The notes: generated by a model not told the origin, from the letters alone. A stretch of DNA of 10,941 nucleotides from Microcaldota archaeon (GCA_020726005.1 DYTL01000023.1:1-10941), one strand, 5' to 3'; shown: positions 1 to 6,005, counted from the first letter of the stretch. Numbers and translations are program-made.

Positions 1-405
1 ATTATTGAAATACTTGAAATCATGGTACCTAAAACTTTGGGAATTTAGGAAATTAGAGAAATGGCGAAGAGTTTGAAATTATATAAATTCGCTAAAAAAT
101 ACTAAAAATACTCAAAAAATTTATTTCAAATTAGTTGGATTGCTACAAAATCGCAATTATTTTATATATACAATTTTTATATGTACAAAAGATTAGTAAA
201 TATACTGTTCGGTTTGCGTGAATGGTTTAGTTGTAGAAGATGTTCGGAATTACTGAACATATAATAAAGGCAAATTTGTACTCTGTGGGTAACATTACAT
301 TTGTTAATTTCGTTTTTTTATGTGCAATAATTTCAGAACGCGTATCAAAATCCTAATGCATAGAAATCTATTAAAACATGGTTTCCGATATTAGCTTGGA
401 TAAAT
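1..405. other. Non-coding region upstream of purB
   Basis: No convincing gene is visible in these 405 bases. The first 48 bases are open in frame 1 and end in TAG, so they could be the last codons of a gene that starts outside the window, but the stretch is too short to identify. Bases 65-256 are one arm of a long inverted repeat. The remaining 150 bases before purB are AT-rich. A weak TATA-like stretch (CTATTAAAAC, about 367-377) lies roughly 30 nt before the purB ATG, which would fit a leaderless or short-leader transcript. No Shine-Dalgarno-like sequence precedes that ATG. Confidence 0.5.
65..256 (+). repeat. Inverted repeat arm A, partner at 8344-8594
   Basis: Bases 65-167 match the reverse complement of about 8492-8594 with scattered substitutions, including an uninterrupted block that contains TTATTTCAAATTAGTTGGAT. 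Bases of about 187-256 match the reverse complement of about 8344-8413, including GAATGGTTTAGTTGTAGAAG. The two matching blocks are about 60 nt further apart in the other arm. Both copies diverge immediately after GGAATTACTGA. The arm codes for nothing I recognise. It could be the relic of a mobile element or of a recombination event. The arms are about 8 kb apart in opposite orientation. Confidence 0.8.
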
Positions 406-1728
406 ATGAACAATACTGTTTCTCCATTAAATAGAAGGTATGAAACTGAAATGTGTGCAATATTCAGTGAAAAGGCAAAACTTGATAGATGGATGGATGT
501 TGAAATTGCACTCGCGAAAGCACATGCAAAGCTAGGACATATTCCTAAAAACGCAATAAAAAAAATAGAACGTGCAAAAGAAAAAGTTGATCTTGCACGC
601 GTACTAGAAATAGAAAATGAAATTCATCACGATTTAATGGCAATGGTAAAGGCAATGAGCGAACAAGCTGGTGATGGAGGCGCGTTTATTCATTTAGGTT
701 CTACGAGTTATGATATTGAGGATACCGCAACCGCACTTATTTTCGGAGACGCGATTGCGCAGATTGAGAAACGACTTACGGAATTAAAAGTAGTGCTCAA
801 AGAATTAGCACAAAGGCATAAAAAAACAATATGTATCGGAAGAACACACGGACAGCACGCAACTCCTACTACGTTCGGAATGAAATTTGCAATTTATTAT
901 CAGGAAGCAGAAAGAAATTTGCAAAGATTGCAGGAAGCAAAGAAGCGTATTTTGGTAGGAAAAATGAGTGGTGCAGTCGGAACAATGGCTATGTTCAAAA
1001 AACAGGGAATAGAAATTGAAAAAATGATTATGGATGAACTTGGACTTGTGCCAGTACTAGTTGCAACACAAGTAATTCAACGAGATAGACATGCTGAAAT
1101 TATACAAATTTTGGCGCTTATTGCAGCGGGTGCGGAAAAAATCGCAAATGAAATAAGAAATTTACAGCGCACCGAAATTGGAGAGATAGCAGAACCATTT
1201 GCTTTGAAACAGGTTGGTTCATCTACAATGCCGCACAAACGAAATCCACACAAGAGCGAAAGAGTTTCCAGCCTTGCAAGAATTATAAGGGCAAACGTTC
1301 AAACAGCGCTTGAAAACATAGCACTTGAACACGAACGGGATTTAACAAATTCCGCAAACGAACGGTTCATTTTTTCCGAAAGTTTTATCGTATTGGATTA
1401 TATGCTTAAAGAAATAACTTTAATATTAAAAGGATTGAAATTTTTTCCTGAGAATATAAAAAAGAACCTTGAACTTACACGTGGGCTTATAATTGCTGAA
1501 AGATTAATGATTGAGATTACTGAAAAAAAAATTATGGGAAGACAAGATGCGCATGAATTCATACGTGAACTGAGTCAGCGTGCATTTAGAGAAGAAAAAC
1601 ACCTAAAAAGTCTTTTTATTAAATGTAAGGTGGGAAAAAAATTCACCAAAAATGAAATTGATATGCTTTTTGATTATTCTACTTATATTGGTGACGCGGA
1701 AAAAATTGTTCAAAGAGCGCTTAAATAA
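406..1728 (+). CDS. purB: Adenylosuccinate lyase
   Basis: PurB catalyses two fumarate-releasing steps of purine synthesis: SAICAR to AICAR, and adenylosuccinate to AMP. It acts in the cytosol as a homotetramer. The 440 residues fit the family's usual 430-480. The N-terminal SPLNRRY matches the family's SPLDGRY-like start. HLGSTSYDIEDT begins at H96 and GRTHGQHATPT spans 145-155 with H148, the conserved catalytic-region histidines. The superfamily signature GSSTMPHKRNP is at 271-281, with the serine loop at 272-273. The C-terminal helical domain is complete. One small oddity is Tyr in TSYD, where many homologues have Asn or Thr. The ATG at 406 has no SD but places the SPLNRRY motif at the expected N-terminal position. 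The gene stands alone, with a small membrane-protein gene 51 nt downstream. Confidence 0.96.
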   Translation: MNNTVSPLNRRYETEMCAIFSEKAKLDRWMDVEIALAKAHAKLGHIPKNAIKKIERAKEKVDLARVLEIENEIHHDLMAMVKAMSEQAGDGGAFIHLGSTSYDIEDTATALIFGDAIAQIEKRLTELKVVLKELAQRHKKTICIGRTHGQHATPTTFGMKFAIYYQEAERNLQRLQEAKKRILVGKMSGAVGTMAMFKKQGIEIEKMIMDELGLVPVLVATQVIQRDRHAEIIQILALIAAGAEKIANEIRNLQRTEIGEIAEPFALKQVGSSTMPHKRNPHKSERVSSLARIIRANVQTALENIALEHERDLTNSANERFIFSESFIVLDYMLKEITLILKGLKFFPENIKKNLELTRGLIIAERLMIEITEKKIMGRQDAHEFIRELSQRAFREEKHLKSLFIKCKVGKKFTKNEIDMLFDYSTYIGDAEKIVQRALK

Positions 1729-1779
1729 CGAAATTTGAAATTCCAATACAAATAAAAACATTGCACACGAAATTTTTGT

Positions 1780-2010
1780 ATGAGTATGCTACAAACAGGA
1801 AGCGGGATAGCAGGTATATTTGGAGGTATCATACTTATTGGTGCTTCATTTATACCTCCGCATATAAACCCCATTCCTGTTGGAAATTCAACACTTCAAT
1901 TAATCGGTGGTACGATTGCTGTATGTGTAGGCGCAGGTTTTGTGGCTTTAGATTCTGATGAAGGTGAGAAGAAGCCTTCTACGAAAAAAACAAGCCCTGC
2001 CAGAAAATAG
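1780..2010 (+). CDS. Small two-helix membrane protein, unknown function
   Basis: This 76-residue protein has two hydrophobic segments, at about residues 9-26 (GIAGIFGGIILIGASFI) and 40-57 (LIGGTIAVCVGAGFVAL). A short Pro-rich turn (PPHINPIPVGN) joins them, and a charged Lys/Ser tail follows. Both termini are probably on the same side of the membrane. The Gly-rich helices could pack closely together. I recognise no family. There is no SD; an AT-rich stretch at about 1747-1757 sits where a TATA box for a leaderless transcript would lie. A second Met codon two codons in (1786) is an alternative start. The gene follows purB by 51 nt and ends 12 nt before the 3' end of the opposing tRNA-Pro gene. 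Even hydropathy and plausible codons argue for a real gene. Confidence 0.65.
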   Translation: MSMLQTGSGIAGIFGGIILIGASFIPPHINPIPVGNSTLQLIGGTIAVCVGAGFVALDSDEGEKKPSTKKTSPARK

Positions 2011-2022
2011 TGCAAAATCAAA

Positions 2023-2131
2023 TGAGGGAGCCCGGATTTGAACCGGGATAACCAGCTCCCAAAGCTGACAGCATTCAGGCGCCGCTTCACAAATAAATAT
2101 TCACGACGTTACCAGGTTGGCTCACTCCCCC
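2023..2131 (-). tRNA. tRNA-Pro(TGG) with a D-loop intron
   Basis: Read on the minus strand, the acceptor stem is GGGGGAG (2131-2125) paired with CTCCCTC (2030-2024), with discriminator A at 2023 and no encoded CCA. The T arm is CCCGG-TTCAAAT-CCGGG (2047-2031). The anticodon arm is TCAGC-TTTGGGA-GCTGG (2068-2052), giving anticodon TGG at 2061-2059. The 5' part holds T8-G9, AGCC and AACCTGGTA. The D-stem is then interrupted by about 36 nt (2109-2074) before TGCT-G resumes. Removing the insert gives a normal 73-nt tRNA, apart from a C13/T22 mismatch. The insert can form a relaxed bulge-helix-bulge: CTGG pairs with CCTG around an inner CGTCG/CGGCG helix, and the bulges are TAA and AAT. The exact cut could shift by 1-2 nt. 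Confidence 0.88.
2074..2109 (-). other. Non-canonical intron in tRNA-Pro, D-loop position 21/22
   Basis: This is the predicted 36-nt intron. Cutting after the second base of each three-base bulge (TA^A and AA^T) yields a D-loop AACCTGGTA with correctly placed G18-G19 and A21. The inner helix CGTCG/CGGCG closes a 19-nt loop. The four-base central helix contains one T.T mismatch, so this is a relaxed motif of the kind cut by archaeal tRNA-splicing endonucleases with broad specificity. Confidence 0.75.
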
Positions 2132-2155
2132 AAAACTTTTTAAAAAAAATTTTCA

Positions 2156-2258
2156 TGCGACCGCCGGGATTCGGACCCGGGCCACGAAATTGGCAATCTC
2201 GTATCCTACCATTATCCGTTTTTCTAAAAAGATTAGAGAAACTCTAGACTACGATCGC
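2156..2258 (-). tRNA. tRNA-Gly(GCC) with a D-loop intron
   Basis: On the minus strand the acceptor stem GCGATCG (2258-2252) pairs with CGGTCGC (2163-2157), with discriminator A at 2156 and no encoded CCA. The anticodon arm is CGAGA-TTGCCAA-TTTCG, giving GCC at 2194-2192. The T arm is CCGGG-TCCGAAT-CCCGG, with C at position 55 where T is nearly universal. The D arm is GTCT-AG, then an insert (2243-2212), then TGGTA-GGAT. Removing the insert leaves a standard 71-nt tRNA-Gly with D-loop AGTGGTA. The gene lies 24 nt upstream of tRNA-Pro on the same strand, so the two are likely co-transcribed. Confidence 0.9.
2212..2243 (-). other. Non-canonical intron in tRNA-Gly, D-loop position 15/16
   Basis: The 32-nt intron forms a clear bulge-helix-bulge. 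Exonic GTCT pairs with intronic GGAT (4 bp). The 3-nt bulges are AGA and AAT. The inner hairpin GTTTCTCTAA / TTAGAAAAAC has 10 positions with one C.A mismatch and a TCTTT loop. Cutting at AG^A and AA^T rebuilds the exact AGTGGTA D-loop. The intronic GGAT copies the GGAT of the mature D-stem, so precursor and product use alternative partners for GTCT. Confidence 0.85.
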
Positions 2259-2285
2259 AAATAAGGATATTAATTTGTATACTGT

Positions 2286-2298
2286 ACAAAAAAATAAA
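2286..2298 (-). promoter_or_regulatory. Possible TATA element for the tRNA-Gly/tRNA-Pro unit
   Basis: On the minus strand an AT-rich TTTATTTTTTT stretch lies about 30-40 nt before the 5' end of tRNA-Gly, where an archaeal TATA box is expected. The surrounding DNA is AT-rich throughout, so the call rests mainly on position. Confidence 0.35.
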
Positions 2299-2306
2299 TT
2301 AAATCA

Positions 2307-2381
2307 CTATTTTTTCTTCTCTTTTTTCTTTTCTTTTTTTGAAGTACATCCACATGTACATTCATTGCTTTTGTTACTCAT
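2307..2381 (-). CDS. 24-residue Cys/Lys-rich peptide
   Basis: An ATG at 2381-2379 opens a 24-codon frame ending in TAG at 2307. The peptide starts MSNKSNE, carries the compact cluster CTCGC (three Cys in five residues) and ends in a Lys/Glu-only tail. The cluster could bind a metal and the tail could bind nucleic acid or another acidic partner; both are inference. GGATGAGG lies just before the ATG and resembles an SD. A TATA-like TTTATATT lies about 37 nt upstream, in the space shared with the divergent 2469 gene. The A-rich tail could be low-complexity noise, so the gene is only moderately certain. Confidence 0.5.
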   Translation of the reverse strand: MSNKSNECTCGCTSKKEKKKEKKK

Positions 2382-2408
2382 ATCCTCATCCTTGGTAGAT
2401 ATTTCAAT

Positions 2409-2440
2409 ATTTATAATATAAATAGAGGATTTATAAACTT
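2409..2440. promoter_or_regulatory. Divergent promoter region between the Cys-rich peptide and the 102-aa gene
   Basis: For the plus strand, TTTATAAACT (2430-2439) is a good archaeal TATA box about 30-39 nt before the ATG at 2469. For the minus strand, the reverse complement of about 2415-2422 reads TTTATATT and lies about 37 nt before the ATG at 2381. The SD of the plus-strand gene is GGTG at 2460-2463. Confidence 0.55.
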
Positions 2441-2468
2441 TCTAATATAAAATAATTTTGGTGTTTAA

Positions 2469-2777
2469 ATGAAATATGTTTATGAATGTAATTTAATGAA
2501 AAAGAGGGATATTGAAAAGATGTTGGAAACTGATCCATATGCTGAAAATAGTTTTAGTCGTATTGGATACAAAACAAAAGAAGGTGCAATTATAGAAGAA
2601 GACAAATCTAAATTTTATGTATATATCTCAAGTGATGAAACATTCATGAAAAAGACAGAGGAAAAACTTAAAGGATTAGCAGAACGTACGAAACCTGATA
2701 TTGAAAAACGAATAATATCACTCATAGAAAAAGAAGAAGAAAGTGCAGTCTCTGGTTTTGGAAATATATTTGGATAG
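2469..2777 (+). CDS. Conserved-looking archaeal protein of unknown function (102 aa)
   Basis: I recognise no named family. The protein is acidic/basic and soluble. Residues 1-20 read as a strand plus helix (MKYVYECNLMKKRDIEKMLE). A central part (about 28-55) has IGYKTKEGAIIEEDKSKFYVYI, likely beta strands. A long charged helix (about 58-92) follows, and the short Gly/Phe tail SGFGNIFG ends the chain. The set-off hydrophobic tail after a charged helix suggests a docking peptide, which is inference. The start is supported by GGTG five bases upstream of the ATG and a TATA box at 2430-2439. The next gene follows within 20 nt, so the two are an operon. Confidence 0.8.
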   Translation: MKYVYECNLMKKRDIEKMLETDPYAENSFSRIGYKTKEGAIIEEDKSKFYVYISSDETFMKKTEEKLKGLAERTKPDIEKRIISLIEKEEESAVSGFGNIFG

Positions 2778-2794
2778 ATCATTTGGGTGAATAT

Positions 2795-3310
2795 TTGACT
2801 GAAGAAATTCCTAAAGAAAAAAAGACAATTGTAAGCAGGGGGGTTCCTTCAAATGAGACACTATATCTTCCTGCATACAATAGCGCGGAAATACGGAATT
2901 TTCAGGATAAAGAAGAAAACATTACACGAAATCTTTGGGATATTGAAGAAATTACAAATTTTATATTCCCAAAAAAATACCAGCCAAAATATTATGAAAT
3001 AGCAATAAACTTTCTAAAACTTCTCGCACAAAAACTCACTCTTGTGGGTGAAGATATTTCAGTGTTCGTAAAAAGCAATAATATTTCTAAGGCTACTTTT
3101 TACAATCGTGTGCTACCACGCATAAGAAAAATAGGGATTATAAAAGTTGAGCGGGAAACCATAGTCGCGCAAGAAAGCAAACGAAAGTTTAGACCAATGA
3201 TAATAAATATAAGTAAAACATTTGGAAATTACCTAATGAAAATAGGGGATTCATGGCTTGCGATTGTTGATGATGCAAGAAACAAAAAACAGATTCAAAC
3301 AAAACTATAA
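2795..3310 (+). CDS. Probable winged-helix DNA-binding protein
   Basis: The frame has no ATG at its start. TTG at 2795 is chosen because GGTG lies exactly five bases upstream (2786-2789), the same spacing as the GGTG/GGAGGTG sites of the 2469 and 10259 genes. TTG at 2783 is an alternative adding four residues. The N-terminal 45 residues are polar and probably disordered. Residues of about 66-80 form a helix (YEIAINFLKLLAQK). Residues of about 87-122 look like a helix-turn-helix with wing: VFVKSNNISKATFYNRVLP, then RIRKIGIIKVER. A basic strand region and another helix follow. This suggests a transcription factor or DNA/RNA-binding adaptor. It is co-transcribed with the 102-aa gene; the specific function is unknown. 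Confidence 0.75.
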   Translation: MTEEIPKEKKTIVSRGVPSNETLYLPAYNSAEIRNFQDKEENITRNLWDIEEITNFIFPKKYQPKYYEIAINFLKLLAQKLTLVGEDISVFVKSNNISKATFYNRVLPRIRKIGIIKVERETIVAQESKRKFRPMIINISKTFGNYLMKIGDSWLAIVDDARNKKQIQTKL

Positions 3311-3428
3311 CAAAGATTAATATTAATTTTAATATACTAATTAATCATAAATTTCATTAATATTGAAATGAAGAATTGGTTCTGTTAGAAGGTAACTCTT
3401 TTAACTGGTATTTAGAGGTGTATATAAT
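3311..3428 (+). promoter_or_regulatory. Leader and promoter region of the zinc-ribbon/aEF-1beta unit
   Basis: The region is AT-rich, with several TTAATATTAA-like stretches (3316-3345) that could serve as a TATA box. If transcription starts from these, the leader is some 60-80 nt long. GAGGTG at 3415-3420 is a good SD, eight bases before the ATG at 3429. I see no recognisable riboswitch. Confidence 0.4.
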
Positions 3429-3575
3429 ATGAAAAGATGTATAACATGCGGAAAAATGACCAAAGATTTTGCTGAATTTCCATGTCCGGATTGCGACGAA
3501 AAAATTGTAAGATGTAACCATTGTCGAGAAATAAAAAATCCGTATAAATCTTCATGTGGATTTGAAGGACCATAA
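3429..3575 (+). CDS. Small archaeal zinc-ribbon protein
   Basis: This 48-residue protein belongs to the small archaeal zinc-finger family typically encoded beside aEF-1beta and ending in a CGFxGP motif. Cysteines are at 4, 7, 19, 22, 29, 32 and 43: CITC, CPDC, CNHC, and a last knuckle that here reads YKSSCGFEGP. Relatives usually have a CxxC in that last knuckle (eight Cys in all), so one ligand appears missing; His31 might compensate. The start is set by GAGGTG eight bases upstream. aEF-1beta follows by 42 nt. The family is thought to act in or near translation; a molecular role is not established here. Confidence 0.85.
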   Translation: MKRCITCGKMTKDFAEFPCPDCDEKIVRCNHCREIKNPYKSSCGFEGP

Positions 3576-3617
3576 TAAATACACAATAATGCGCGAAACT
3601 CCAAAAAAGGTAATAAT

Positions 3618-3869
3618 ATGACAAACGAAGTTGCAGTTTCAATGAAATTATTTCTTGAGAACCAAAACAAAATAAACGAAACTATTGACGAAATAAACAA
3701 AGTAATCAAAATCTCCAATTTCAAAATTGAAGATATAGGTTTTGGTATAAAGGTATTAAAAATAATATTTCTTATGCCAGATCAAGGCGGAATAGATAAA
3801 ATAGAAGAAAAAATTGCTTCGCTTCCAAATATTAGTCAAGTTCAAGTCGAAGAAGTAAGCAGAATGTAA
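3618..3869 (+). CDS. ef1b: Translation elongation factor aEF-1beta
   Basis: aEF-1beta is the guanine-nucleotide exchange factor that recycles aEF-1alpha from its GDP to GTP form during elongation. The 83 residues are slightly below the usual 85-90. The C-terminal half is diagnostic: IEDIGFGIKVLKIIFLMPDQGG (about 37-58) matches the family's IAFGLKAL...VPDxxGG core, and the chain ends in VQVEEVSRM, matching the usual VxVxEVxR(L/M). The N-terminal strand (VAVSMKLFL) is divergent and lacks the usual VMP motif. AAGG seven bases before the ATG acts as SD. It forms a unit with the zinc-ribbon gene. Its stop is one base from the stop of the convergent beta-propeller gene. Confidence 0.93.
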   Translation: MTNEVAVSMKLFLENQNKINETIDEINKVIKISNFKIEDIGFGIKVLKIIFLMPDQGGIDKIEEKIASLPNISQVQVEEVSRM

Positions 3870-3870
3870 T

Positions 3871-3890
3871 CTATCTTTTTCTTTTATATA
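3871..3890 (+). terminator. T-rich terminator candidate for aEF-1beta
   Basis: Immediately after the aEF-1beta stop, the plus strand reads CTATCTTTTTCTTTTATATA, a T-rich run of the type that terminates archaeal transcription. It lies inside the last codons of the convergent gene, where it encodes a basic KRKR end. Confidence 0.5.
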
Positions 3891-5484
3891 TAAATAAATA
3901 AAAGGCTATTGCAATAATTCCAAAAAATGTAAATATAATAGTGCATATATTAGTTATATCATAATTTACATTAACAGATAGATTTTGGTCTTCGAATCCT
4001 ATTTTTCTAATAAGTAAACTATGATTACCCGCACCGTTTATAGTCAAAATTACGCTACCATTATTACTATTAAATGTTTTGTTTGAAAAGGATAGTGTAA
4101 AATTCTTGAGTAGAGCACCATTTTCATCATATGCAATAATAGAAAATGGTTTACCATCTATTATTTGAGGAATAGATATGCGCATTTTTCTTTTTTCCTC
4201 GTTTTCGCTCCTGAAAAGCATCACATATGGAAAGTTCTCTTTTTCCTGTCCTTCGTTGTCAGATACAAGACATTCAATAGATAATGCTCCAAATGCATAC
4301 TCATTGGGGTCAATTTCGTATTTCCATTCATTTCCAAATGTTAATGCTTGAATCCATGTTCCATTTTTTACCGAATCATTTATTCTTATATATGTTTGCG
4401 CGTTTGAATTTTTAGAAAATACATGTCCGCTAATGTTAATTGATTTGTATCCTATATTGGTTCCAGATGTTAGAGAATCTATACTACACATTTTGTCCAT
4501 GGTATAGGCATAAAACGAAGCGTCGTATGAACCAAAAAATATTGTATCCGAGTAAAATAATGGATTGTGCACCCATCCACGTACTGAAAATGCCAATATT
4601 ATATCACCAGTCTTTACATCTACTACATATACATGATTATCGTTGCACCCGAATAGAAGCATGTTCTTTCCAGCGAATTGAAATAATTCTAAATTTCCCT
4701 GCACTGCTTCAGAAAATTGCTTTTTCCATATTAATGCACCTGTATTTGCAGTTAACGCATAAATATTGCCGTCGTTGCTGCCAAAATAGACATTATTATT
4801 ATAATATATTGGATTGGACATTATCCATCCGTTTGTATTGAAAGTCCATAAAATCTTGTTTTTATATATATCTATTGCATACATTCTATTTTCTGTTGAA
4901 CCGATGAACACTATATTCTCATGGAATGCTGGTTTAGATCCCCAAAACGGCGCAACTTTTATTCTTGTTGTTTCGTTTCCACTCAAATTTGCTACAACTA
5001 ATTCATCGCCGGAACCAAATATTATTTTATCCCAAAGAAGAAGTGGTTCGGTAATAATTTTTTCGTTTTGGGAAAGCATCCATGTAAGATTGCCTTCGTA
5101 GCTATATGCTTTAATTCCAGAATCGCTTGCTATGTATATATAATCTCCCACTTCAAAACCATAAATTGATGTTTCATTTATTGTGCGTATTAAATTTCCG
5201 CGTTTATTTAGTATAAAAATTTTGTTGTCTGATGCGGCAATTATTAACCCATTATTTATTTTAAGGTTTTTTATTTTTTCGCCGGTCGCTGTTTTATTTA
5301 TCATAGCTCCTGTTTCTCGATTTATATAATATATATTACCATCGTAGGATGCTATTACTATTTTATCGTCAAAAAATATTGGTTTTGCCTCTATTGCTCC
5401 ATATGTAGAAAATTTCCATATCTGAGTTGCAAAAATCTGTGAAAAAATCAAAATCAAAATAAAAAGATAACTATTATGCTTCAT
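3871..5484 (-). CDS. Secreted, membrane-anchored PQQ-like beta-propeller protein
   Basis: This 537-residue surface protein has an N-terminal signal peptide (MKHNSYLFILILIFSQIFA, about 1-19), and a C-terminal membrane helix (about 512-532) followed by KRKR, which holds the ectodomain outside the cell. Between about 20 and 330 are repeated PQQ-type blades: WKFSTYGAIEAKPIFF, DGNIYYINRETG, NRMYAIDIYKNKILWTF, DGNIYALTANTGALIWKK and NHVYVVDVKTGDI. From about 335 to 505 come one or two Ig-like or carboxypeptidase-regulatory-like beta domains (YKSINISGHVF; PFSIIAYDENGALLKNFT). N-glycosylation sequons are frequent. Such propellers usually mediate binding; no enzymatic residues are evident. The ATG is one base after the L11 stop, so the gene is translated from the L11 mRNA, an unusual partner. 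Confidence 0.85.
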   Translation of the reverse strand: MKHNSYLFILILIFSQIFATQIWKFSTYGAIEAKPIFFDDKIVIASYDGNIYYINRETGAMINKTATGEKIKNLKINNGLIIAASDNKIFILNKRGNLIRTINETSIYGFEVGDYIYIASDSGIKAYSYEGNLTWMLSQNEKIITEPLLLWDKIIFGSGDELVVANLSGNETTRIKVAPFWGSKPAFHENIVFIGSTENRMYAIDIYKNKILWTFNTNGWIMSNPIYYNNNVYFGSNDGNIYALTANTGALIWKKQFSEAVQGNLELFQFAGKNMLLFGCNDNHVYVVDVKTGDIILAFSVRGWVHNPLFYSDTIFFGSYDASFYAYTMDKMCSIDSLTSGTNIGYKSINISGHVFSKNSNAQTYIRINDSVKNGTWIQALTFGNEWKYEIDPNEYAFGALSIECLVSDNEGQEKENFPYVMLFRSENEEKRKMRISIPQIIDGKPFSIIAYDENGALLKNFTLSFSNKTFNSNNGSVILTINGAGNHSLLIRKIGFEDQNLSVNVNYDITNICTIIFTFFGIIAIAFYLFIYKRKR

Positions 5485-5485
5485 A

Positions 5486-5962
5486 TTATCCCGTAAACAT
5501 AGAACTGTACTTATCTTCTTTTATTTCCTTTTCCACTTGTTTTCCATCTTTGTTGTCTATTGTAATACCTATACTTATACATGTACCTATCACTTCCCGG
5601 CATATTTCTTTAAGTGTTTTACCCTGACTTTTGGATTTAATACTTTTGGCAATTTCCACAATAACAGACATGCTTATATTTCCAACTTTATCTTTTGTAT
5701 TAGTACCTTTCTCTATCCCTGCAGCTTTCTTTATGAGTTCGCTCGTAGGTGGAGCTCCTATTTTTATTGTAAAACTTTTCATAATAATATCTACAGTAAT
5801 TTTAACTGGAATTTTTAGTCCTGCAAATGATTTTGTCTCTTCATTTATTTTTGTTACCACATTAGCAATATTTATACCAAGAGGTGCGAGTTCAGGACCA
5901 AGTGGCGGTCCAGCAGTCGCTTTTCCACCTTCAATTAATATATCCAAAATTTTTTCTCCCAT
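5486..5962 (-). CDS. rpl11: Large ribosomal subunit protein uL11
   Basis: L11 binds the GTPase-associated centre of 23S rRNA and helps recruit and activate elongation factors. The length (158 aa) is normal for archaea. The N-terminal domain has the diagnostic EGGKATAGPPLGPELAPLGI (about 11-30) and GLKIPVKITVDI. The rRNA-binding C-terminal domain starts at PPTSELIKKAAGIEKGTN (71-88) and includes GKTLKEICREVIGTCISIGI. In many archaea L11 sits with L1, L10 and P1; here it is instead followed after one base by the beta-propeller gene. Upstream is a 65-bp divergent promoter shared with the amidase gene, with a TATA box at about 31-37 nt, suggesting a very short leader. Confidence 0.97.
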   Translation of the reverse strand: MGEKILDILIEGGKATAGPPLGPELAPLGINIANVVTKINEETKSFAGLKIPVKITVDIIMKSFTIKIGAPPTSELIKKAAGIEKGTNTKDKVGNISMSVIVEIAKSIKSKSQGKTLKEICREVIGTCISIGITIDNKDGKQVEKEIKEDKYSSMFTG

Positions 5963-5988
5963 AATACAACCAAATAATTTTAAGAAGA

Positions 5989-6005
5989 AAGATTATATAA
6001 ATCTT
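5989..6005. promoter_or_regulatory. Palindromic TATA element of a divergent promoter
   Basis: AAGATT-ATATA-AATCTT (5989-6005) is a near-perfect inverted repeat centred on TTATATAA. It lies 27-37 nt from both flanking start codons (L11 at 5962 on the minus strand, amidase at 6028 on the plus strand). It therefore reads as a TATA box on either strand, and both transcripts would be leaderless or nearly so. No second good TATA box lies in the 65-bp gap. Confidence 0.6.

Noticed and set aside
181..264. Short frame with a CxxC (GLREWFSCRRCSELL) within repeat arm A
   Set aside because: It lies in a repeat whose other copy continues differently and is interrupted; 27 codons without a ribosome binding site give no real support for a zinc-finger peptide.
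1896..2247. Open frames on both strands across the tRNA genes (1896-2090 minus, 2038-2247 plus)
   Set aside because: They run through two tRNA genes with full cloverleaf structure and their proteins have no sensible composition; they are chance frames.
3401..3724. Hydrophobic minus-strand frames opposite the zinc-ribbon and aEF-1beta genes
   Set aside because: The plus strand encodes two recognisable proteins there with good ribosome binding sites; the antisense hydrophobicity comes from AT-rich codons.
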